Positions 50,732-60,497 of a DNA stretch of 64,000 nt are shown here, piece by piece. The position numbers and the translations under genes are program-made. The DNA is from an uncultured Lachnospiraceae bacterium (GTDB lineage Bacteria; Bacillota; Clostridia; Lachnospirales; Lachnospiraceae), in contig CAJUHR010000005.1 of the NCBI GenBank assembly GCA_910586255.1, forward strand, positions 80,831 through 144,830, given 5' to 3'. Numbering within the stretch: position 1 is the first letter of the stretch; every line of letters begins with the position of its first letter. The notes under the pieces are model-generated. The model was given only the letters and a program-made list of their open reading frames with translations, searched no databases and had not been told where the DNA came from.

Positions 50732-51955
50732 TTACGCGTTGTCGGCTGCTGCCACGCCGGGAAGCACCTTGCCCTCCAAAAACTCCAGGGAAGCGCCGCC
50801 GCCGGTGGAAATATGGCTTACCTTGTCAGCAAAGCCCAGCTGATTCATGGCTGCCGCGGAATCACCGCCGCCGATAATGGTAGTAGCCTCTGTCTCTGCC
50901 AGAGCCTTTGCCACAGCAATGGTTCCTGCTGCCAGAGTCGGATTCTCAAACACGCCCATGGGCCCGTTCCAGACAACGGTCTTGGCGCTCTTCACGGCCT
51001 CTGCATAGAGCTCGGCTGTCTTCGGTCCGATATCCAGGCCTTCCATGTCTGCAGGAATATCGTCAGAGGAAACCACCTTCACCTCAACCGGTCCGTCAAT
51101 GGGATTGGGGAATGCGGCAGCAATGGTAGTGTCAACCGGAAGCAGCAGCTTCTTGCCCAGCTTCTCTGCCTTCTCCATCATCTCTTTACAGTAATCCAGC
51201 TTGCTGTCGTCCACCAGAGAATTGCCAACGCCCTTTCCCTGTGCCTTTAAGAAGGTAAAGGCCATGCCGCCGCCGATAATCAGAGTATCACACTTCTCCA
51301 ACAGGTTGGAAATCACGTTCAGCTTGTCCGCAACCTTGGCACCGCCTAAGATGGCCACAAAGGGTCTCACCGGATTCTCCACCGCATTGCCCAGGAAATC
51401 AATCTCCTTCTGCATCAGATAACCAACTGCGTTGGTGCCGCCCTTGGCCGTAATAAACTTAGTCACACCCTCCACAGATGCATGTGCCCGATGGGAGGAA
51501 CCAAAAGCATCACACACATAGTCATCTGCCAAGTCTGCCAGCTCCTTGCTGAACTCTTCACCGTTCTTGGTCTCTTCCTTGCCACGGAAACGGGTATTCT
51601 GCAGCAGCACCACATCCCCGTCACTCATAGCCTCCACAGCCTTGGTAGCAGCCTCGCCTGTCACATTGTAATCGGACACAAAAACAACATCCTTGCCCAG
51701 CTTCTCAGACAGACGCACGGCGACAGGAGCCAGAGACTCACCCTCATTGGGGCCGTTTTTCACTTTGCCCAAATGAGAGCAAAGAATCACCTTAGCTCCC
51801 TCGCTAACCAACTTCTTGATGGTGGGAAGCGCGGCCACAATACGAGTCTCGTCAGAAATCTCCCCATTCTTTAACGGCACATTGAAGTCGCAGCGGACCA
51901 GCACCTTTCTGCCCTTTAAATCCTTTAAATCATCTACAGTCTTCTTATTCAGCAT
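50732..51955 (-). CDS. pgk: Phosphoglycerate kinase
   Basis: 407 residues from the ATG at 51955, which has AAGGGG upstream; a start at 52021 has none. Transfers phosphate from 1,3-bisphosphoglycerate to ADP. Motifs: VLVRCDFNVPL, SHLGK, the substrate loop DAFGSSHRAHAS, and near the C-terminus VVWNGPMGVFE and the nucleotide loop IIGGGDSAAA. Normal length for bacteria. Confidence 0.97.
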   Translation of the reverse strand: MLNKKTVDDLKDLKGRKVLVRCDFNVPLKNGEISDETRIVAALPTIKKLVSEGAKVILCSHLGKVKNGPNEGESLAPVAVRLSEKLGKDVVFVSDYNVTGEAATKAVEAMSDGDVVLLQNTRFRGKEETKNGEEFSKELADLADDYVCDAFGSSHRAHASVEGVTKFITAKGGTNAVGYLMQKEIDFLGNAVENPVRPFVAILGGAKVADKLNVISNLLEKCDTLIIGGGMAFTFLKAQGKGVGNSLVDDSKLDYCKEMMEKAEKLGKKLLLPVDTTIAAAFPNPIDGPVEVKVVSSDDIPADMEGLDIGPKTAELYAEAVKSAKTVVWNGPMGVFENPTLAAGTIAVAKALAETEATTIIGGGDSAAAMNQLGFADKVSHISTGGGASLEFLEGKVLPGVAAADNA

Positions 51956-52030
51956 ATCTGTAATACCCCTTTCTTGATTATCTATACAACCCCTGTAATT
52001 GTCTTTTTCGGGTCTGCGCATACAAAGAGG

Positions 52031-52056
52031 CCCGGTCCTTTTAAAGACCGGACCCT
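52031..52056 (-). terminator. Hairpin between gap and pgk
   Basis: CCGGTC (52032-52037) pairs with GACCGG (52046-52051) and extends by further pairs. The T-run on the minus strand is weak (CCTCTTTG), so it may reduce rather than stop read-through from gap into pgk. Confidence 0.5.
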
Positions 52057-52086
52057 AATTGAGCCTTATCCTGTAACTCTGATATC

Positions 52087-53115
52087 TTACAGTTCAGCGA
52101 AGTACTTGATGGTTCTTACCATCTGGCTGGTGTAGGAATTCTCATTGTCATACCATGAAACTACCTGAACCTCATACAGATCATCTGCAATCTTGGCAAC
52201 CATGGTCTGAGTGGCATCGAACAGAGAGCCATACTTCATGCCGATAACGTCAGAAGAAACGATCGGATCCTCATTGTATCCGTAGGACTCGGAAGCAGCA
52301 GCCTTCATGGCGGCATTGATGCCTTCCTTGGTCACATCAGCGCCCTTAACAACTGCGGTCAGAATGGTGGTGGAACCGGTGGGAACCGGAACACGCTGTG
52401 CAGAACCGATCAGCTTGCCGTTCAACTCCGGGATAACCAGGCCGATTGCCTTGGCAGCACCGGTGGAGTTGGGAACGATGTTGGCAGCGCCGGCTCTTGC
52501 TCTTCTCAAATCCCCTTTTCTGTGAGGACCGTCCAGAATCATCTGATCACCGGTATAAGCATGGATGGTGCTCATGATACCGGACTGAATCGGTGCATAG
52601 TCATTGAGAGCCTTTGCCATCGGAGCCAGGCAGTTGGTGGTGCAGGAAGCTGCGGAAATGATGGTGTCATCCTTGGTCAGAGTGCCTTCATTTACGCTGA
52701 ATACAATGGTGGGCAGGTCATTGCCAGCCGGTGCGGAAATAACAACCTTCTTGGCGCCGGCATCAATGTGAGCCCGAGATTTTGCCTTGGAGGTGTAGAA
52801 TCCGGTGCACTCCAGAACTACGTCAACGCCGATCTCGCCCCAAGGAAGATTTGCAGCGTCCTTCTCTGCGTAAATCCGGATAGTCTTTCCGTCTACGGTA
52901 ATGGAATCCTCACCAGCCTCAACAGAGTGCTTGCCCTCGCCGATGTGGCCGGCATATCCGCCCTGAGCAGTATCATACTTAAGCAAATGAGCCAGCATCT
53001 TGGGATCAGTCAGATCATTGATCGCCACAACCTCATACCCCTCAGCTCCGAACATCTGTCTGAATGCCAGACGACCGATACGTCCAAAACCATTGATTGC
53101 TACTTTTACTGCCAT
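52087..53115 (-). CDS. gap: Glyceraldehyde-3-phosphate dehydrogenase
   Basis: 342 residues from the ATG at 53115 after GGAGG. NAD-binding start VAINGFGRIGRLAFRQ, catalytic Cys in SAASCTTNCLAP (about 155), catalytic His in IMSTIHAYTGDQ, and SWYDNENSYTSQMVRT at the end. Makes 1,3-bisphosphoglycerate with NADH in glycolysis. First gene of the glycolytic group. Confidence 0.97.
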   Translation of the reverse strand: MAVKVAINGFGRIGRLAFRQMFGAEGYEVVAINDLTDPKMLAHLLKYDTAQGGYAGHIGEGKHSVEAGEDSITVDGKTIRIYAEKDAANLPWGEIGVDVVLECTGFYTSKAKSRAHIDAGAKKVVISAPAGNDLPTIVFSVNEGTLTKDDTIISAASCTTNCLAPMAKALNDYAPIQSGIMSTIHAYTGDQMILDGPHRKGDLRRARAGAANIVPNSTGAAKAIGLVIPELNGKLIGSAQRVPVPTGSTTILTAVVKGADVTKEGINAAMKAAASESYGYNEDPIVSSDVIGMKYGSLFDATQTMVAKIADDLYEVQVVSWYDNENSYTSQMVRTIKYFAEL

Positions 53116-53522
53116 AATCAATTCCTCCTAGATTGTTAAAAAATTATTGATTGTTAAAATATAATCAACCTTAGTTCCTATTTTACCCAATTATGGACAA
53201 AATAGCAAGAGGTATTTTGCCATTTTACCTGGTTTTATCAATTATTATTGTGACAGTTCAGGCAACAATATCATGATGTTGGGGTCAAAAGGTCTTTTGA
53301 CCCCTCTGATACCGGATTACTCCGCACTTTGTGCTCCCGCAATCCTCAAAATCTGCCCTAATCGGGCTACTTTTTCATGTTTTTGGCGGGTCCCAAGTTC
53401 AAAAATCTTCTTGCAAGCAATCTTGAATCGGATTTTAGACCTTTTGACCCTGGTATCATATCATAAACTTACCGCTGAGAATATTCAGCCGCGAAAAAAA
53501 GGAAAGAGAAACCGCTTATCTT
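53116..53522. other. Region between gap and the Na/Pi gene
   Basis: No gene is seen. It holds the inverted-repeat element at 53270-53465 and the promoter region of gap, where I could not define clear boxes. Confidence 0.5.
53270..53465. repeat. MITE-like inverted-repeat element
   Basis: The ends carry GGGTCAAAAGGTC and its inverse GACCTTTTGACCC (13 bp perfect), flanked by weakly matching ATCATGATG and CATCATAT-like sequence. The left end is itself a hairpin (GGGGTCAAAAG with CTTTTGACCCC, 53281-53304). About 195 bp, non-coding. Confidence 0.6.
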
Positions 53523-55193
53523 CTACATCTCGTCCTTCACATATCCTGCCAGATTGTAGGCATGATCAGAAATCCTTTCCAGATTGCTGATAATATCCAA
53601 AAAAACCACACCGGCCGATGGCTCACACTCTCTGGCAGAAAGCCTCTCAATATGCTTCTCCCGCAGCTCCTCCTCCTGGCTGTCCACATCATCCTCGTAC
53701 TGGCTCACCTTGCGGACCGAATCCATATTGCCTGTCTGTCGGGCGTCAATGGCATTTTGAAAGGATGCAATCACACTCTTGCTGATGGATTTCAAATCAT
53801 TCATGCCCGTCTTCGTAAAGTCCAGTTTGTGCTCCACCATGTACTGCGCCTGCTCTGCCAGATTCTCCGCGTGATCTCCCACCCGCTCAATGTCGCTGAC
53901 GCTGTAAAACAGATTGTTCACCACCCGCTTCTGCCGTTCGGTGAGGGACAGATTATCCACCTTAATCAGATACTCTGTCAGCATCTTCTCCATATTATCT
54001 ATGGTTTTCTCGGTTTTATACACATCCTCAATTTCTTTCAGATTGCCGGTAAAAATCGCATCCAGGGAACGCTTTACATTTTTCATGGCAATCTGACCCA
54101 TGTGAACCACCTCCAAGGCTGCCGTCTCCACCGCAAATGCCGGAGACTCAAAAATACGTTCGTCCAGATGGCGTATGGTTTCCAGCATTTCTTTGTCTGT
54201 CTGCTGCTCCGCCTCCGGCGCCTCCTTAACCACAATTCCTGACAGCTTTACCAGCTGATCCCCAAAGGGGAACAAAAGCAAGGTCATAGTCAGGTTAAAA
54301 ACCGTATGGAACATGGAAATCTGCACGGCACTGATGTGAGAGGCGGCAAAGGCAGGCATCACCGCAAACGCCACGAAGCCCAGAACGCCGAAAACCAGCG
54401 CGCCAATCATGTTGAAGGTCAGATGCATGACTGCCGCCCTTTTGGCCGTCCGGGTGCCGCCTGCACTAGAGAGCATGGCTGTGACGCAGGAGCCAATGTT
54501 CTGTCCTAAGGTAATGTAGATAGCCGCATTGGTGGTCACAATTTTGTTCATGGCAAGGGTCTGTAAAATACCAACTGAGGCGGAAGAGCTCTGCAAAAGG
54601 GCCGTCACCAGCGCGCCGATGATCATCCCCAGAAGGGGGTTGCCGCCTAGCAGAGCAAAGGCCCTGGCAAAAATCGGAGCATCCGTGTAGGGACTGATGG
54701 AGCCGGACATAAAATCCAGACCCGTAAACAAAAGTCCAAGACCAATCATGATCTCCCCTGCCATTTTTTTCTTCTGACCCTTGGCAAACACCAGCAAAAG
54801 GGCTCCGACTCCAATAATCAAAGGCGCGTAAAACCCCGGCTTCATGATCTCAAAGGCATCTCCCAACTGGCTCATGGACACAATCCACGCCGTGATGGTT
54901 GTGCCGATATTAGCGCCCATAATCACGCCCACCGCCTGAGAAAGGTTAAGCACTCCGGCGCTCACAAAGCCTACCACCATAACCGTGGTGGCGCCGCTGC
55001 TCTGTATGATTGCCGTGATCAGAGCTCCCAATGCCACTGCCAACAGACGATTGTTGGTCAGCATTCCCAAAAAGCTACTCATCCGGCTGCCTGCCGTTTT
55101 CTGCATGCCATCCGCCATAATACTCATGCCATACAAAAACATACCCAGGCCGCCCATAAACCCAAAAATACTGGAAACGTCATTTATCGACAT
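53523..55193 (-). CDS. Na+/phosphate cotransporter family protein with PhoU domain
   Basis: 556 residues; GGAG before the ATG. About eight membrane helices hold two Na/Pi repeats with the signature QSSGATTVMVVGFV (about 65) and LLQSSSASVGIL (about 195). The C-terminal 200 residues are cytoplasmic PhoU-like helices (SVSDIERVGDHAENLAEQ, SNLERISDHAYNLAGYV). Imports phosphate with sodium; the PhoU part probably regulates transport. Confidence 0.93.
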   Translation of the reverse strand: MSINDVSSIFGFMGGLGMFLYGMSIMADGMQKTAGSRMSSFLGMLTNNRLLAVALGALITAIIQSSGATTVMVVGFVSAGVLNLSQAVGVIMGANIGTTITAWIVSMSQLGDAFEIMKPGFYAPLIIGVGALLLVFAKGQKKKMAGEIMIGLGLLFTGLDFMSGSISPYTDAPIFARAFALLGGNPLLGMIIGALVTALLQSSSASVGILQTLAMNKIVTTNAAIYITLGQNIGSCVTAMLSSAGGTRTAKRAAVMHLTFNMIGALVFGVLGFVAFAVMPAFAASHISAVQISMFHTVFNLTMTLLLFPFGDQLVKLSGIVVKEAPEAEQQTDKEMLETIRHLDERIFESPAFAVETAALEVVHMGQIAMKNVKRSLDAIFTGNLKEIEDVYKTEKTIDNMEKMLTEYLIKVDNLSLTERQKRVVNNLFYSVSDIERVGDHAENLAEQAQYMVEHKLDFTKTGMNDLKSISKSVIASFQNAIDARQTGNMDSVRKVSQYEDDVDSQEEELREKHIERLSARECEPSAGVVFLDIISNLERISDHAYNLAGYVKDEM

Positions 55194-55487
55194 ATTTTCT
55201 CTCCATTCTCTGATTGTCGTTGTCTTCTATGTTTCCTGTCAATCTCCGCCCCGAAGTATAAAATCCATTAAGGCCGATTCCTGTCAATAATATCATAGAT
55301 GTGCCATCCATTTCAACCAATTTTCCTATCCTGTACGTTTTGGGTTATCTGGGATTACAGTTCACGGGGAGAAATCTCTCCCTTTTTTCTATTTATGATT
55401 GCATAACCGACAACATTCTTTTATAATCTATTTGGCTTTTACAAAGAACCATATAGCTCTCATATTTTTCCATGGAGGAACTTAACT
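55194..55487. other. Divergent intergenic region with a repeat R end
   Basis: Separates the Na/Pi gene from the PHP gene. TTACAGTTCACGGGG at 55355-55369 matches one end of element R, with a short hairpin (GAGAAATCTCTC) after it. I could not place reliable promoters. Confidence 0.5.
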
Positions 55488-56288
55488 ATGCTTCCCGATT
55501 CCCATATTCACACCAAATTCTCCGGAGACTGCACCACCCCTGCCCGGGCCCAGATTGAACGCTGCCTGGCTCTGGGTATGGAGGAGCTGTGCATCACCGA
55601 CCACCATGACTACGATGCCGGACAGCCAGAGGAAAGCTTTTTGCTGGATTTTGATACATATCTGCCCTTTCTGCGGCAGCTACGCCGGGAATACGAAAAT
55701 AAAATTCAGGTTCATATAGGAGTAGAGCTTGGACTTCAGCTTCACATCCAGGATTATCTGGAAGCTCTTGCCGATTCTCTTGACCTGGATTACATCATTG
55801 GCTCCAGCCATTTTATCGATCGGATGGACCCCTACTTCCCTGAATTTTTTGAAGGACGTTCCGAGCAGGAAGCCTACCGGCGCTTTTTTGAAGTAACCCT
55901 GAAACGGATTGAGGCCATAGATTGCTTTGACGCCCTTGGCCATCTGGATTATATTGTGCGCTACGGCCCCGCCACCAATCAGAATTATTCCTATAAAGCC
56001 TACCAGGACTACATTGATCCCATATTAAAGACACTGATACAAAAGGGAAAGGCCCTGGAATGTAATACCGCAGGCTTTCGCTATCATTTGGGACATCCCA
56101 ACCCCTCTGGGGATGTTCTGAGACGCTACCGTCAGCTTGGCGGTGAGCTCATCACCCTTGGATCTGACGGCCACTCCCCGGAGGCAGTTGGCTATGGCTT
56201 TGATATGGCCGGGGCTCTCCTGCGCGACTGCGGCTTTCGGTATATTACGGTCTATCACCGGCGAAAGCCGACTTTCACTCCCCTGTAG
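55488..56288 (+). CDS. hisJ: Histidinol-phosphatase (PHP family)
   Basis: 266 residues; GGAGG upstream. PHP-fold metal ligands in order: HIHTKFSGDC (His 6, His 8), TDHHDYD (about 39), Glu in GVELGL, GSSHFID, GHLDYIVRYGP, and SDGHSPEAVGYGF near the C-terminus. This matches HisJ-type enzymes that dephosphorylate histidinol phosphate in histidine synthesis. No other his gene is nearby, so another phosphoester substrate is possible. Confidence 0.85.
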   Translation: MLPDSHIHTKFSGDCTTPARAQIERCLALGMEELCITDHHDYDAGQPEESFLLDFDTYLPFLRQLRREYENKIQVHIGVELGLQLHIQDYLEALADSLDLDYIIGSSHFIDRMDPYFPEFFEGRSEQEAYRRFFEVTLKRIEAIDCFDALGHLDYIVRYGPATNQNYSYKAYQDYIDPILKTLIQKGKALECNTAGFRYHLGHPNPSGDVLRRYRQLGGELITLGSDGHSPEAVGYGFDMAGALLRDCGFRYITVYHRRKPTFTPL

Positions 56289-56306
56289 CAGCAAAAACCC
56301 GCATAT

Positions 56307-56357
56307 AAGAAAGCCGCTGGTATCCCCGCGCATGTGCCGGATACCAGCGGCTTTCTT
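56307..56357. terminator. Strong bidirectional terminator
   Basis: AAGAAAGCCGCTGGTATCC (56307-56325) pairs perfectly with its inverse (56339-56357). It lies between the convergent PHP and carboxypeptidase genes and should serve both. Confidence 0.9.
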
Positions 56358-56379
56358 CCCGTCAACCGGATGTTATTTT

Positions 56380-57909
56380 TTAATGCTCCATGGCATACCT
56401 GGCCACAAGAGCCCACACCATCTTATTCCTGTTCCATATATCCTCATACTCTGACAGCGGAAGAGGACATGCCACGCTTCCCGTCTCTATAGTCACACCA
56501 GGAATCGGGTCTTCTTTGATCTGCGTCCAATCCTTAAAGCCGCCATGACCGCTGCTGCCAGCCGCTCTGTAGCCGGTGGATAACTCTAGCAGAGATGTGA
56601 TCTCTCCTGATGCCTGCTGCACCCGATTGCCCTCATAGTCCCAGTAAATGATATTTCCCATACTGTGATAGCTGACGGTTGCCGACCATCTCCTGCCATT
56701 TACCAGATTGGCAAGAGCCTGGGTCTCCGGCTCCGAAAGGGGTGAAGTCCCCTTATAGGATGAATAGGAGGGCGCGGGACTTCCCACAATCACTTCCCAG
56801 CCTGCTGGAAAGTTCTGGTTCAAATCCACTCCTTTTGCGTTGGCCTTCCAATACATCAGATACCGGTCAAAGGCAGCCGATGTCCTTCCCAAGGCCACGT
56901 CACTGGCATAGCACTGCTGAATCTCCTGCCTCAGCTGCTCTGAGCGGATGGCATCCAGCCCAAACTGGCTGAGAGCAATCCCGTCCGGATTAACCATAGG
57001 AATAAAGTGTACTGCCACCTGCTGCAAAATCCCGGACAAAGGCTGCCCGCCATAGCTTCCCCGATCATAAAATTCCAGGCCATACTCCAGCTGCTTCATG
57101 ACCAAAAGCGGGGTCATGTACTCCCGGGCATGAATGCCTGCATGAATCAGAACATGCTTTTCTGCATTGGGATTTCCCAAAACAGCCTCGTAAAGATTCC
57201 TTCCGTCATGGGAGGTTCCGATCACATTGACCTGAATATGCCCTCCGTAACGAGATTTTAATTTCTCCAGATCCGACACCATATTCTCATAGGAATACTT
57301 TTCCGCAACAGCTACCACCGGATTGGCTACCGGTTCCGAAAAATAATCGATTCCCCCTGGCACTGCGCCGCCGGTATCAGGTAAGCCCTGACCTGAGCTT
57401 ATCATTTCCGAACCGCCTCCGGTATTGCCGCTTCCGGCTCCGATAACCGGTGAGCCGCCTCCGGTGCTGCTGCTTCCGGCTCCGATCACCGGTGAACCGC
57501 CTCCGGTGCTGCTGCTTCCGGCTCCGATCACCGGTGAGCCGCCTCCGGTGCTGCTGCTTCCGGCTCCGATCACCGGTGAACCGCCTCCGGTGCTGCTGCT
57601 TCCGGCTCCGATCACCGGTGAGCCGCTCTCCACAGCGCTGCTGCTTTCCGCCCCGACCACCGATGAGCCTTCTCCGGCACCGCCGCCACTGCTTCCGGCT
57701 CCGATCACCGGTGAGCCGCCCGGCACAGAATCGGCTGGCTGACCTGAATCCTCCTGTCCTAAAGTCTCCGCTCCCTCCTGGGCCGGTGCTTCAAATGCCG
57801 GTATCTCCATTGTTGCATACACTGACCCGGAACTGGCCGCCGCCATAACGGCAACCAGCGCGCCCGTCAGCAAATAACGCCTGTTTTTTTTCATTTTATT
57901 TATCGCCAT
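56380..57909 (-). CDS. Exported M14 zinc carboxypeptidase with Gly/Ser repeat linker
   Basis: 509 residues; the ATG at 57909 overlaps the end of pnp by 14 bases and follows GGAAAAGAAG (an ATG at 57894 is possible). Signal peptide ends at VYA. A linker of five SPVIGAGSSSTGGG units lies at about 85-165. M14 domain: Zn ligands His and Glu in HAGIHAREYM (about 250), NPDG, NQNFPAGW, Zn ligand His in VSYHSMGNIIYW, and catalytic Glu in TIETGS (about 473). Related enzymes cut gamma-D-Glu-diaminopimelate bonds in cell-wall peptides, which is the likely job. Confidence 0.88.
   Translation of the reverse strand: MAINKMKKNRRYLLTGALVAVMAAASSGSVYATMEIPAFEAPAQEGAETLGQEDSGQPADSVPGGSPVIGAGSSGGGAGEGSSVVGAESSSAVESGSPVIGAGSSSTGGGSPVIGAGSSSTGGGSPVIGAGSSSTGGGSPVIGAGSSSTGGGSPVIGAGSGNTGGGSEMISSGQGLPDTGGAVPGGIDYFSEPVANPVVAVAEKYSYENMVSDLEKLKSRYGGHIQVNVIGTSHDGRNLYEAVLGNPNAEKHVLIHAGIHAREYMTPLLVMKQLEYGLEFYDRGSYGGQPLSGILQQVAVHFIPMVNPDGIALSQFGLDAIRSEQLRQEIQQCYASDVALGRTSAAFDRYLMYWKANAKGVDLNQNFPAGWEVIVGSPAPSYSSYKGTSPLSEPETQALANLVNGRRWSATVSYHSMGNIIYWDYEGNRVQQASGEITSLLELSTGYRAAGSSGHGGFKDWTQIKEDPIPGVTIETGSVACPLPLSEYEDIWNRNKMVWALVARYAMEH
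57428..57637. repeat. 42-bp tandem repeat in the carboxypeptidase gene
   Basis: Five near-identical 42-bp units, each coding for a 14-residue SPVIGAGSSSTGGG block. Copy-number change would alter linker length without breaking the frame. Confidence 0.9.
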
Positions 57910-60004
57910 TCTTCTTTTCCAGATCTCCCGACTTCATGCTCAGGCTGATCTTGCCCATCTTGTCAACATCCAATACTTTTACCGTCACAGTGTCGCCGAT
58001 GTTCACCACATCCTCCACCTTTTCCACACGCTTATCCGACAAACGGGAAATATGCACCATACCGTCCTTCTTTGGCTTTAACTCCACAAAAGCACCGAAG
58101 GGCATAATCCGAACTACCTTTCCGGTGAGAATCTGTCCTGGCTCCACATCCGTGACAATATTCCGGATAATATCCTTTGCCTTATCGATCATTTCCCTGT
58201 CCGTACCGCAGATATCTACTCTGCCGTCCTCAGAAATATCAATCTTTACACCTGTATCCTCAATGATTTTATTGATCACACTGCCCTGCTTGCCCACCAC
58301 ATCACCGATCTTCTGGGGATCAATCGTGATCTGGTCAATCTTGGGCGCATACTTGCCCACCTCTTTTCTGGGCTCCGAGATAACCGGAGCCATCACCTCA
58401 TCCAAAATATACAGCCTTGCCTCTCGGGTTCTGGCAATAGCCTCCTCAATGATGGGGCGGGTCAGCCCGTGAATCTTAATATCCATCTGAATGGCCGTGA
58501 TCCCCTTGTGGGTTCCTCCCACCTTAAAGTCCATATCGCCGAAGAAATCCTCCAGCCCCTGAATATCTGTCAGCACAATATAATCATCATCGCTCTCCCC
58601 TGTCACCAGACCACAGGAAATACCGGCAACCATGGATTTGATCGGCACGCCGGCCGCCATCAGAGACAAGGTGGATGCACAAATACTTGCCTGAGAAGTA
58701 GAGCCATTGGACTCCATGGTCTCCGACACGGTACGGATTGCATAGGGAAACTCCTCCTCTGTGGGAAGCACCGGAACCAAGGCTCTCTCTGCCAAGGCTC
58801 CATGACCGATCTCCCGCCGTCCCGGCCCTCTGGAAGGCTTTGTCTCTCCCACGGAATAGGACGGGAAATTGTAATGATGCATATATCTTTTGGAGGTCTC
58901 ATTCTCATCCAGACCATCCAGCCTCTGGGCCTCCGACATAGGCGCAAGAGTACATACATTGAGAATCTGTGTCTGTCCCCGGGTAAACATACCGGAACCG
59001 TGGACTCTCGGCAATATATCAATCTCCGCTGCCAGAGGACGGATCTCTGTAATGGCACGACCGTCAGGACGCTTGTGATCCTTTAAGATCATCTTGCGAA
59101 CCGTCTTTTTCTGATACTGATAAATGGCCTCTCCCAGCACTGCCAGCCATTCCTCATTATCTGCAAAGGCCTGCTCCAGCTTCTCTGTGATTCGGCGGAT
59201 GTTGTCCTCCCTGGTCTGCTTGTCATCCGTAAATACTGCTTCCTCCATCTCTTCCGGATTTACAATCTCACGGATTGCCGCAAACAACTCCTCCGGTACC
59301 GCGCAGCTCTCATAGGTATGCTTGGGCTTTCCGCACTCTGCCACGATCGTATCGATAAACCGGATGATCTCCTGATTCACCTCATGAGCCTTGAAAATCG
59401 CCTCAATCATTACCTGCTCCGGAACCTCTTTGGCTCCCGCCTCAATCATAATGACCTTTTCCCTGGTAGATGCCACCGTCAGAGCCATATCCGAAACCAG
59501 CTTCTGCTCATTGGTGGGATTGACAATAAATTCCCCGTTAATCATACCAATCTGAGTAGTGGCGCAAGGGCCGTCAAAAGGAATATCCGAAATACAGGTG
59601 GCGATGGCCGAACCCAGCATAGCCGTGTACTCCGGGCTACAGTCCGGATCCACAGACATAACCAGGTTGTTAAGCGTCACGTCATTGCGGTAATCCTTAG
59701 GGAACAGAGGGCGCATGGGACGGTCAATCACACGGGCAGTCAGCACTGCATTTTCTGATGCCTTTCCCTCTCTCCTGTTAAATCCTCCGGGGATCTTTCC
59801 GACAGAGTACAGCTTTTCCTCAAATTCCACGCTGAGAGGGAAGAAATCAATCCCCTCCCTGGGCTTATCGGAAGCTGTCGCCGTGGACAGCACCACCGTT
59901 TCTCCGTAATGCATAAACGCAGCGCCGTTTGCCTGCTTTGCCACTCTCCCCACATCTACGGTCAGGGTTCTCCCTGCCAACTCCATACTAAAACTTTTGT
60001 ACAT
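57896..60004 (-). CDS. pnp: Polyribonucleotide nucleotidyltransferase
   Basis: 702 residues, normal length; GGAGA before the ATG. Two RNase PH domains (about 1-220 and 310-550) with an alpha-helical domain between, then KH (VGKQGSVINKIIEDTG, about 565) and S1 (GKVVRIMPFGAFVELKPKKDGMVHIS, about 625). Degrades RNA 3' to 5' using phosphate. It follows rpsO, the order common in bacteria. Confidence 0.97.
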   Translation of the reverse strand: MYKSFSMELAGRTLTVDVGRVAKQANGAAFMHYGETVVLSTATASDKPREGIDFFPLSVEFEEKLYSVGKIPGGFNRREGKASENAVLTARVIDRPMRPLFPKDYRNDVTLNNLVMSVDPDCSPEYTAMLGSAIATCISDIPFDGPCATTQIGMINGEFIVNPTNEQKLVSDMALTVASTREKVIMIEAGAKEVPEQVMIEAIFKAHEVNQEIIRFIDTIVAECGKPKHTYESCAVPEELFAAIREIVNPEEMEEAVFTDDKQTREDNIRRITEKLEQAFADNEEWLAVLGEAIYQYQKKTVRKMILKDHKRPDGRAITEIRPLAAEIDILPRVHGSGMFTRGQTQILNVCTLAPMSEAQRLDGLDENETSKRYMHHYNFPSYSVGETKPSRGPGRREIGHGALAERALVPVLPTEEEFPYAIRTVSETMESNGSTSQASICASTLSLMAAGVPIKSMVAGISCGLVTGESDDDYIVLTDIQGLEDFFGDMDFKVGGTHKGITAIQMDIKIHGLTRPIIEEAIARTREARLYILDEVMAPVISEPRKEVGKYAPKIDQITIDPQKIGDVVGKQGSVINKIIEDTGVKIDISEDGRVDICGTDREMIDKAKDIIRNIVTDVEPGQILTGKVVRIMPFGAFVELKPKKDGMVHISRLSDKRVEKVEDVVNIGDTVTVKVLDVDKMGKISLSMKSGDLEKKNGDK

Positions 60005-60196
60005 AACACTGTCTCCTTTAATTTATTTTTTATATTATTCAGAAGACTCCGAAACTACTGCTCTGCACAAAAAGTTCTTCGCGAAAAGCAGCGTTTTGCG
60101 TACAGCAGTCGTCTCGGGCATATCTCCTGATCAATATTCTGTCTCACAACAGCTTAATATGTTACCACATTTTTCCAATCCGTCTAAACAACGATA

Positions 60197-60218
60197 GGGT
60201 GGAGAAAGCTCTCCACCC
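60197..60218 (-). terminator. Hairpin between rpsO and pnp
   Basis: GGGTGGAG pairs with CTCCACCC around a six-base loop just after rpsO. The T-run is poor. In E. coli a hairpin in this position is an RNase III processing site; that could hold here. Confidence 0.55.
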
Positions 60219-60230
60219 CAAATCCTGTCA

Positions 60231-60497
60231 CTATTTTCTGATACCCAGCTTTGCGATCAGGGCACGATACCCTTCCAGATCCGTCTTTTTCAGATAATCC
60301 AGAAGACCACGTCTGCGACCTACCATTTTCAAAAGACCACGTCTGGAATGATGATCCTTCTTGTTTGCCTGCAGATGCTCCGTCAGCTCCGTAATCCTGG
60401 CTGTCAGAATCGCAATCTGTACCTCCGGTGAACCAGTATCACCAGGCTTTCTGCCATACTCTTCGATAATGGCCGCTTTCTTTTCCTTTGAAATCAT
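60231..60497 (-). CDS. rpsO: 30S ribosomal protein S15
   Basis: 88 residues, the usual size; AAGGAGGAA precedes the ATG. Motifs: GDTGSPEVQIAILTARITELTEHLQ and KKDHHSRRGLLKMVGRRRGLLDYLKK, which bind 16S rRNA helix h22. Confidence 0.98.
   Translation of the reverse strand: MISKEKKAAIIEEYGRKPGDTGSPEVQIAILTARITELTEHLQANKKDHHSRRGLLKMVGRRRGLLDYLKKTDLEGYRALIAKLGIRK

Noticed and set aside
57428..57637. Possible CRISPR array from 42-bp repeats
   Set aside because: Contiguous coding repeats with no unique spacers and no cas genes.
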